NCBI GenBank assembly: GCA_025360565.1
Contig: JANYBY010000172.1
Location: 1 to 12,099 of the forward strand
Length of the DNA stretch: 12,099 nt
Origin: Bacteroidota bacterium
GTDB lineage: Bacteria > Bacteroidota > Bacteroidia > B-17B0 > Aurantibacillaceae
Direction: 5' to 3'
Made by a program: the position numbers and the translations under genes. Shown in pieces: positions 6,820-12,099 of the stretch. The notes under the pieces were generated by a model. That model did no database searches and had not been told where the DNA came from. It was given only the letters and a program-made list of their open reading frames with translations. Numbering within the stretch: position 1 is the first letter of the stretch; each line of letters begins with the position of its first letter.

Positions 6820-8025
6820 ATGAGTGATAATAAATACAATCTCCGCGGTGTTTCGGCATCAAAAGAAGATGTACACGCCGCGATCTCAAAATTGGATAAA
6901 GGATTATTTCCCGGAGCTTTTTGTAAAGTTGTTCCAGATCTGTTAAGCGGAAGCCTTAAACATTGTTTGGTAATGCATGCCGATGGCGCAGGAACAAAAT
7001 CTTCGCTGGCATATATGTATTGGAAAGAAACCGGCGATTTAAGCGTATGGAAAGGCATTGCGCAGGACGCGGTGATAATGAATGTGGACGATCTGATCTG
7101 TGTTGGCGCAACCGATAATATTTTACTCTCATCTACCATCGGAAGAAATAAAAATTTAATTCCGGGAGAAGTTATTTCCGCATTAATTAATGGAACAGAA
7201 GAGGTTTTGAAAAATTTAAGAGATAACGGAATTTCAATTTCCTCAACCGGTGGTGAAACCGCCGACGTTGGCGATATTGTAAGAACCCTTATTGTTGACA
7301 GCACTGTTATTTGCCGCATGCACCGCAAAAAAATAATTTCGAACGACCGTATACGCGCGAAGGATGTTATTGTTGGATTGAGCAGCTGTGGAAAAGCAAC
7401 ATACGAAAACGAATACAATGGCGGTATGGGAAGTAACGGTTTAACAAGTGCCCGCCATGATGTATTTGGAAAAGCGATGGCTCAAAAATTTCCGGAAAGT
7501 TATGACCCCGCTTTGCCCGAAAATGTTGTTTACACCGGTGGATTAAATTTAACCGATAAAGTAGAAGTGAGTTATACCGATACGAACGGAAAAAAAATAA
7601 TTGAAAAAATTGACGCGGGTAAGTTGGTACTCTCACCCACCCGCACGTATGCGCCAGTAATTAAAAAAGTAATAGCCGCCCTCGAAAAAAATATTCACGG
7701 CATTGTGCATTGCAGCGGTGGCGGACAAACCAAGGTTTTGCATTTTTTAAACGATAATTTACACGTTGTAAAAGATAATTTATTTGAACTGCCACCTTTA
7801 TTTAAAATGATAAAAGAGCAGAGCCAAACCGACCCTAAAGAAATGTATAAAGTGTTTAACATGGGGCACCGCATGGAAATTTATGTGAACGAAAAGTACG
7901 CGGAAGAAATCATTTCAATTGCAAAGTCATTTAATGTCGACGCTAAAATTATTGGAAGGGTAATAAGGGCAAAAACCAAAAAAGTAACCGTTAAATCGGA
8001 GTTTGGTAATTTCGAATACCTTTAG
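6820..8025 (+). CDS. purM: Phosphoribosylformylglycinamidine cyclo-ligase (AIR synthase)
   Basis: PurM closes the imidazole ring of 5-aminoimidazole ribonucleotide from FGAM with ATP, the fifth step of purine synthesis. The 401 residues show the PurM/PurL fold: HADGAGTKSSLAY (53-65) with the conserved DGAGTK, GIAQDAVIMNVDDLICVGA (79-97) with the DD metal/phosphate motif, STGGETADVGD (about 144-154), LSSCGKATYEN and GMGSNGLTSARHDVF for the second half, SGGGQTKV, and VFNMGHRMEIYV near the C-terminus. It is longer than the E. coli enzyme (345), as is usual for the Bacteroidota version. Start is ATG at 6820; a TAATTTTA box lies at 6802-6809. The gene is divergent from mqnA and its stop is separated by five bases from that of the convergent gene. 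An unrelated open frame of about 200 codons on the opposite strand is a shadow of this gene's codon bias. Confidence 0.93.
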   Translation: MSDNKYNLRGVSASKEDVHAAISKLDKGLFPGAFCKVVPDLLSGSLKHCLVMHADGAGTKSSLAYMYWKETGDLSVWKGIAQDAVIMNVDDLICVGATDNILLSSTIGRNKNLIPGEVISALINGTEEVLKNLRDNGISISSTGGETADVGDIVRTLIVDSTVICRMHRKKIISNDRIRAKDVIVGLSSCGKATYENEYNGGMGSNGLTSARHDVFGKAMAQKFPESYDPALPENVVYTGGLNLTDKVEVSYTDTNGKKIIEKIDAGKLVLSPTRTYAPVIKKVIAALEKNIHGIVHCSGGGQTKVLHFLNDNLHVVKDNLFELPPLFKMIKEQSQTDPKEMYKVFNMGHRMEIYVNEKYAEEIISIAKSFNVDAKIIGRVIRAKTKKVTVKSEFGNFEYL

Positions 8026-8030
8026 TCTCT

Positions 8031-10535
8031 TTATAGTTTAAGGCATTTAAGCTCGCCATTTAAAACGCTCACAACATAAATTTTGCCATCATTGAACAGA
8101 TCGCAAATTAAAACCGGCTTTGTTGATTTATTCTCTTTATTTATTTTTTGTTCGGCATTTAACACAAGGCAATTTGAATTTATTTCGTCAAAAATACTTA
8201 TAAACCCTTGGTTGTTCAGGTCATAAAAATTTACCTCTAACGGATTTATATTATCCAAAATATCTATTCCTGTGATTTTTGAACCGTTAAGATCATACAC
8301 TTCTGCTTTTTCTGAACAGGCAATAATTACATCGGTAATTTTATTCCTGTCGTAATCACCAAAACAATAAGCCGATCTGCCGTCGCTTTCCGAAGATTTG
8401 TAAATTTCTTTTTTGTCGGCAAGTGAGATCTTTTCAATCAAGTTATTTTTTTTATCAAAATAAATAATTTGGGTGTTGCTCAATAAATTACCCGACTCCA
8501 CCTCAAAATTTTCGGCATCCTCTATCAGTTTATTTTTAAAATCAATTCTACCATCTCCTTTGCGACTAAAAGCGTAGATCTTTCCTTTTGTATCAGATGT
8601 TACCAAATAATCGCTCAACCCAACTTTACAATATTTTATCGGTAAAATAACCTCTGCCGAAGTTTCCATTGTTTTAAAACCTTCGTGCTTCGTTCCCAAC
8701 ACATCGTAATTATAAATTCTGTTATCGGCGCAGGCAATAAATAATCGCAGATCATTTTTATTTTCGTAATCAAACAAACATAATTTATTGGTGGCTTTTG
8801 CAGGTAACTTAACCGGAAAACCTTGAACATAATTTCCGTTCCTATCAATTAAATGCAAATATTTTTCGCTGTTAAACAACATTTGGTATTTGCCATTTTT
8901 AAACGCGTCCACAATAAATATTTCAGATCTTATCTGTTCATTAATTTGTTTTTTCCACAAATTTTTTCCCGTGGCATTTTGCAGATAGATCCGGTTATCA
9001 ATTGTCTGAAAAATAACCTCGTTGCCTTTGGTGATGTGATTTTTAAATAAAAAGGGTTTTGAGCTAATAGTGGTATCGGCTTTCATTGTCCACAAAACAT
9101 TTGGCTCATCGCTAAAGTTTTCCTGATTGTAACTTAAATTAAAACGGTAGTTTAAAAAATTATTTTTATAAACTGCCATGTAAGAGCAATGACTTATGTT
9201 TTTAAGTTTGCTTAGATCATTTTCCTTTAATTGATCGCTAAAAATAATTTCATCTTTTGCCGAAGCATTAATCAATTTATAATTAAGGTAATGAAATTCA
9301 GAATCAAAATTTTTGCCGGCAAATTGTTTAAAGCGTTTATTCTCTAAGATCGAGCTTTTATTGTCGTTGGCATTCACAAATATTTCTGCGTCACTTTCCG
9401 AAGCGGTAAACACCAAATAATTTTTAAAGGCCGCAAAATACTTGAGTTCGTTTATTTTTATCAGCGGAAATGTTGATCCTACAAAAGAAGAAGCCCCTTT
9501 TAATAACCTGCAAATCCGTTTATTTCCCGACTTAAGTGTATCGTTTAAAAAAGGTAAAACTTCGGCCATCTTAACAGAATCTGAAACCGCTAAAATAAGC
9601 GCCCGATCTTTGGAAGGCATTGTAACTTTTACTATCCGGCTGTTTAAATTATTATAAAATTGTTTTTTTGCTTTGAACATGGCCTTTTCATTTACATTTG
9701 CCCACCAATCCAATTCGTTGTCCTGTTCAAATAAACTCTCCGCATCGTTAATTACAAACACTTCAAACGCATTACATATTAAAGGGATATTATACAGAAA
9801 ATCAAAATTTTTAGAAGGAGCTGCATCTATATCCCCAACAAACTCGGTTGAATCATTTTGTTTTATTCCGTTCAAAATAATTTTATCCGGCCTTATACTG
9901 ATGTTTGAAAGTGAGTTTTTGAATAAGGTTGTCCCGGTTGAAATATAAATGCTCGTTCCTGAGTAATTAGCGGCTTCAACAGCTATCTTGTAATTTTTAT
10001 TATTATTTAGTTTAAAGTTTTTGGTATTAAATAATTTTTTCAGTTGCTCTTCAGAATTCGAAATGCCGATCACCCCGCTCTGTATTTCCGTTTTCAGCCC
10101 CACACTGTTAAACGAAGCTGAAATTTTAGCGAATGCATCTTTGTACATATTTTCATCGGCCAGTTCTTTTAAATTGGCCGTAATTAAAAATTGCCTGTTC
10201 TTATAAAGTGAAAAGTAAACGGGATTTCCTGAGATGAGTTCATTTAAATTTTGCTGTGATAATAAAAGCGAATCAAAATAATTGAATTTTTTTGCTAATT
10301 CTGTAAAACAGGAAATAAATTGAAGATCTTGCCACAATAAATTTTTGTTTCTGAGCTCATCAGTAAATTCTGAGTAATTATCAAACTTTACCAGAACTTC
10401 GCAACTATCGGGAATTAATGTAATAGCTTTAACAGAAGGCTGTTTAATGTTTTTTAGTGATCGGTATCCAATTACGGCAAACACCAAACTTAGCGCCACA
10501 AAAACACCAAAAGCTATTTTTTGAAATTTACTCAC
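8031..10535 (-). CDS. Membrane-anchored protein with C-terminal beta-propeller-like repeats, function unknown
   Basis: This is an 834-residue protein I cannot assign to a function. Residues about 8-26 form a single hydrophobic span, so the bulk is probably outside the cytoplasm and tethered to the inner membrane. Residues about 35-475 form an alpha/beta region beginning AITLIPDSCEVLVKFDN. This resembles the DUF3352-type proteins of unknown function; that likeness is by recollection, not search. From about residue 480 (LWTMKAD) to the end the sequence repeats a propeller-like pattern: LWKKQI, HLIDRNGNYVQGFPVKLP, LFIACADNRIYNYDVLG, DSKGKIYAF-like, AEVYDLNGSKI and a closing strand. Short FDYEN- and DYDRN-type acidic loops hint at calcium-binding or PQQ-like blades. 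Start is GTG at 10535, just before the hydrophobic span; no ATG precedes it in frame. It lies 69 bases after rnhB on the same strand and converges on purM with five bases between stops. Confidence 0.75.
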   Translation of the reverse strand: MSKFQKIAFGVFVALSLVFAVIGYRSLKNIKQPSVKAITLIPDSCEVLVKFDNYSEFTDELRNKNLLWQDLQFISCFTELAKKFNYFDSLLLSQQNLNELISGNPVYFSLYKNRQFLITANLKELADENMYKDAFAKISASFNSVGLKTEIQSGVIGISNSEEQLKKLFNTKNFKLNNNKNYKIAVEAANYSGTSIYISTGTTLFKNSLSNISIRPDKIILNGIKQNDSTEFVGDIDAAPSKNFDFLYNIPLICNAFEVFVINDAESLFEQDNELDWWANVNEKAMFKAKKQFYNNLNSRIVKVTMPSKDRALILAVSDSVKMAEVLPFLNDTLKSGNKRICRLLKGASSFVGSTFPLIKINELKYFAAFKNYLVFTASESDAEIFVNANDNKSSILENKRFKQFAGKNFDSEFHYLNYKLINASAKDEIIFSDQLKENDLSKLKNISHCSYMAVYKNNFLNYRFNLSYNQENFSDEPNVLWTMKADTTISSKPFLFKNHITKGNEVIFQTIDNRIYLQNATGKNLWKKQINEQIRSEIFIVDAFKNGKYQMLFNSEKYLHLIDRNGNYVQGFPVKLPAKATNKLCLFDYENKNDLRLFIACADNRIYNYDVLGTKHEGFKTMETSAEVILPIKYCKVGLSDYLVTSDTKGKIYAFSRKGDGRIDFKNKLIEDAENFEVESGNLLSNTQIIYFDKKNNLIEKISLADKKEIYKSSESDGRSAYCFGDYDRNKITDVIIACSEKAEVYDLNGSKITGIDILDNINPLEVNFYDLNNQGFISIFDEINSNCLVLNAEQKINKENKSTKPVLICDLFNDGKIYVVSVLNGELKCLKL

Positions 10536-10604
10536 TGTTTAAATGTACCTAAAAGTCAATGGTAAAACAGCGATAAAAATGTCGAGTTATTTAACCGTTA
10601 ATGT

Positions 10605-11204
10605 TTAAAACTCTATTGTAAGCTGGGCAGGTAATAATTGAAAGGTCATTCTGTGTAATTCAGTGGGGCCGTGCTTTCGAATGGCATCCCTGTGTTTTTT
10701 TGTAGGATAACCCATGTTGTTTTCCCAGCTATATTCCGGAAATTTTTGCGCGGCTTTCCTCATAAAATCATCTCGATAGGTTTTAGCTAAAATACTGGCT
10801 GCGGCAATACTCATGTATTCAGCATCTCCCTTTACAACGCAAACATGGTCTAAATTTTTATAAAGTGTAAATCTGTTCCCATCTATTAAAAGCAATTCGG
10901 GTTTCAATTTTAATTTATCAATTGCTCTGTGCATTCCTAAAATGGAAGCGTTCAAAATATTTATTTTATCTATTTCTTGGTTGTCAACAATTCCAACTGC
11001 CCAGGCCAAAGCTTCTTGTTCGATCACAGGACGAAGTTGAAACCTTTGCTCTTCGTTTAATTGTTTACTGTCGTTAAGTATTTTATTCTTAAAATTTTTT
11101 GGGAGGATAACCGCCGCGGCAAACACCGGGCCTGCCAAACAGCCTCTGCCCGCCTCGTCGCAGCCCGCCTCAATTAAATTTTTATCGAAATACTTTTTTA
11201 ACAT
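10605..11204 (-). CDS. rnhB: Ribonuclease HII
   Basis: RNase HII cuts the RNA strand of RNA/DNA hybrids and nicks beside single ribonucleotides in duplex DNA, starting ribonucleotide excision repair in the cytoplasm. All four catalytic acids are present: D16 and E17 in CDEAGRGCLAGP, D107 in LIDGN, and D126 in KGDAEYMSIAAASILAKTYRD. The family closing motif NMGYPTKKHRDAIRKHGPTELHR is complete. The 199 residues are a normal length. Start is ATG at 11204, followed within 15 residues by the catalytic motif as in other bacterial RNase HII proteins. A near-perfect palindrome (11220-11235) with a TAAATTTA core sits 16 bases upstream and may be the promoter or an operator. The 834-residue protein gene follows after 69 bases on the same strand, so the two may share a transcript; no functional link is known to me. 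Confidence 0.96.
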   Translation of the reverse strand: MLKKYFDKNLIEAGCDEAGRGCLAGPVFAAAVILPKNFKNKILNDSKQLNEEQRFQLRPVIEQEALAWAVGIVDNQEIDKINILNASILGMHRAIDKLKLKPELLLIDGNRFTLYKNLDHVCVVKGDAEYMSIAAASILAKTYRDDFMRKAAQKFPEYSWENNMGYPTKKHRDAIRKHGPTELHRMTFQLLPAQLTIEF

Positions 11205-11219
11205 GTCTGCTTTTTAAAC

Positions 11220-11235
11220 CGCATAAATTTATACG
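11220..11235. promoter_or_regulatory. Palindrome overlapping a candidate promoter box before rnhB
   Basis: CGCATAAATTTATACG is a 16-base palindrome with one mismatched pair (7 of 8 pairs). Its core on the minus strand contains TAAATTTA, 7 of 8 to the Bacteroidota -7 box. It ends 15 bases before the rnhB start codon. It could be both promoter and repressor site, or a chance AT-rich palindrome. Confidence 0.35.
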
Positions 11236-11330
11236 TTTATCTACATGAAATATTTTTAAAATTAATAAAAATGTATTCGTTTAATTTAAATACGCCAAAG
11301 TAATTTTTGAACCATACAGATATACTTCAT

Positions 11331-11360
11331 CATAGATTTTCTGTTTTCTATGTTTCTATG
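11331..11360. repeat. Inverted plus tandem repeat (CATAGA / TCTATG, then TTTCTATG x2)
   Basis: CATAGA at 11331-11336 pairs with TCTATG at 11347-11352 around a 10-base loop. TTTCTATG is then tandemly repeated (11345-11352 and 11353-11360), followed by TGG. It lies just past the peroxiredoxin stop (11379, minus). No U-tract follows on the minus strand, so it is not a classical terminator. It may belong to a short dispersed intergenic repeat family; only one instance is seen here. Confidence 0.45.
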
Positions 11361-11378
11361 TGGTTAAAATTTTGTGCC

Positions 11379-11849
11379 CTAAATTAAACCTTGCAGACAA
11401 CGCTCAATTCTTTCATAAGCGGGTTGTTTACCTGCATCTTCTAAGATCTCGATATATTGGATTTTTCCTTCCTTATCAATTATATAAGCCGACCGCTTGG
11501 TTACTCCTTTGGTGCCAAAAATAAAATCATCGTAAAGGGAATTGTATTTTAGCGAAACATCTTTATTATAATCGCTTAATAATTCAAAGGTTAAATTTTG
11601 TTCCTGCTTATATCTTATTTGCGCAAAAACCGAATCGGTTGAAATGCCGAACACAACCGCGTTTAACTCGTTGTACAAAGCGTAATTTCCATTCACATAA
11701 CACAATTCTTTTGTGCAGGTTCCCGAAAAAGCAAAGGGGTAAAATAACAATACTACATTTTTGCCCCTGCACTCGCTCAAACTCACCTCTTTTTTTAGGG
11801 TGTTAAATAATTTAAATTCGGGCGCGGTATCGCCAATTTTAAGACTCAT
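11379..11849 (-). CDS. Peroxiredoxin, Bcp/AhpE-type
   Basis: This cytoplasmic thiol peroxidase reduces hydrogen peroxide and organic hydroperoxides. The 156 residues match the Bcp/AhpE class: IGDTAPEFKLF start, LLFYPFAFSGTC with the peroxidatic cysteine C45 (a serine replaces the usual threonine of P-x-x-x-T-x-x-C), then C50 five residues later, the resolving-cysteine position of atypical two-cysteine Bcp proteins. The late KRSAYIIDKEGKIQY supplies the conserved arginine. A further cysteine near the C-terminus (IERCLQ) is probably not catalytic. I chose ATG at 11849; the frame stays open to a TTG at 11924, but those 25 extra residues lie outside the fold and the TTG coincides with a candidate -33 promoter element. 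It is divergent from katG, with 155 bases between starts, so both may answer to one peroxide regulator. Confidence 0.92.
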   Translation of the reverse strand: MSLKIGDTAPEFKLFNTLKKEVSLSECRGKNVVLLFYPFAFSGTCTKELCYVNGNYALYNELNAVVFGISTDSVFAQIRYKQEQNLTFELLSDYNKDVSLKYNSLYDDFIFGTKGVTKRSAYIIDKEGKIQYIEILEDAGKQPAYERIERCLQGLI

Positions 11850-11895
11850 AAATGTTATTTTTAAATTAAAATTTAAATGATTTGGTGCGTTGTAG

Positions 11896-11924
11896 CAAAT
11901 TAAATCATAATTTAGTAACCCCAA
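11896..11924 (-). promoter_or_regulatory. Candidate Bacteroidota promoter for the peroxiredoxin
   Basis: On the minus strand, TTG (11924-11922) is followed after 18 bases by TTAATTTG (11903-11896), 7 of 8 to TAnnTTTG. Transcription would start near 11890, giving a leader of about 40 bases before the ATG at 11849. This placement supports the shorter protein start. Confidence 0.45.
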
Positions 11925-12004
11925 TTCGTATTTAAATAAAACTTAATAAAATATGTCAACAGGGGTACTAAAAAAAACATCTTTAATAAAATAAATTTAA
12001 GAAT

Positions 12005-12099
12005 ATGAGTAATCCAGAAAGTAAATGTCCTTTTCCTCACGGACAAATGAAGCAAGCGTCTAAAAACGGCACTACAAATAAAGATTGGTGGCCAAACCG
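12005..12099 (+). CDS. katG: Catalase-peroxidase KatG, N-terminal fragment (cut by window edge)
   Basis: The first 31 codons and two bases of a further codon are present. The start MSNPESKCPFPHGQ followed by NKDWWPN is the highly conserved N-terminus of bacterial KatG (C-P-F-x-H-G, then DWWPN), a cytoplasmic haem enzyme with catalase and broad peroxidase activity. No catalytic residue of the haem site is inside the window, so integrity cannot be judged. A TAAATTTA box (11992-11999) ends five bases before the ATG, suggesting a leaderless or nearly leaderless message, though no good -33 element is spaced for it. It is divergent from the peroxiredoxin gene and shares its upstream region. Confidence 0.9.
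   Translation, partial: MSNPESKCPFPHGQMKQASKNGTTNKDWWPN

Noticed and set aside
6807..7418. Open frame of about 200 codons on the minus strand inside purM
   Set aside because: It lies entirely opposite a clear purM coding region, has no recognisable motif, and is explained by codon bias of the sense gene.
9442..9948. Plus-strand open frames opposite the 834-residue protein
   Set aside because: They are antisense to a long uninterrupted reading frame with a consistent domain pattern and show no start signals or motifs of their own.
1..12099. CRISPR arrays, tRNA genes, transposases, integrases, phage or defence genes
   Set aside because: No regularly spaced repeats, cloverleaf-like sequence, transposase motif or terminal inverted repeats were seen; every long frame is accounted for by chromosomal families.

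Overview
The window is AT-rich DNA that looks like a Bacteroidota (Bacteroidetes) chromosome. Signs of this are signal peptides ending in A-Q just before the mature protein, a SusC-type TonB receptor with an N-terminal carboxypeptidase-like domain, weak or absent Shine-Dalgarno sequences, and TAnnTTTG-like promoter boxes. A futalosine-pathway menaquinone gene (mqnA) and a roughly 400-residue PurM fit a Cytophagales/Chitinophagales/Sphingobacteriales-type lineage better than Bacteroides or Flavobacterium, but this placement is inference. No rRNA, tRNA, CRISPR array, insertion sequence or phage gene was seen.

Layout. Positions 1-1107 (minus) hold the N-terminal 369 codons of a TonB-dependent receptor cut by the window edge. 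Positions 1388-2299 (minus) encode a secreted sphingomyelinase-C-like phosphodiesterase. A 638-base gap (2300-2937) with small repeats separates it from a plus-strand pair: an LpxH-like metallophosphoesterase (2938-3783) and a MurG/GT28-like glycosyltransferase (3795-4889). A YegS/DAGK-type lipid kinase follows at 5088-5975. It converges, with an 11-base overlap, on mqnA (5965-6750, minus). mqnA is divergent from purM (6820-8025, plus). purM in turn converges, with five bases between the stops, on a membrane-anchored 834-residue protein with a beta-propeller-like C-terminus (8031-10535, minus). rnhB (10605-11204, minus) lies upstream of it and may be co-transcribed. The right end carries a Bcp/AhpE-type peroxiredoxin (11379-11849, minus) divergent from the first 31 codons of katG (12005 onward, plus).

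How the genes fit together. Positions 1388-5975 hold four genes whose families act on lipids, lipid precursors or sugar-lipids: a sphingomyelinase-like enzyme, an LpxH-like phosphoesterase, a glycosyltransferase and a lipid kinase. Since Bacteroidota commonly make sphingolipids, a lipid or envelope remodelling neighbourhood is a reasonable hypothesis, not a demonstrated pathway. The middle is housekeeping metabolism (menaquinone, purines, RNA/DNA hybrid repair). The right end is a compact peroxide-defence pair reading outward from a shared 155-base intergenic region. I found no clear new multi-gene system. The least explained items are the 834-residue propeller protein, the lipid-gene cluster, and the repeats in the two gaps flanking the sphingomyelinase gene.
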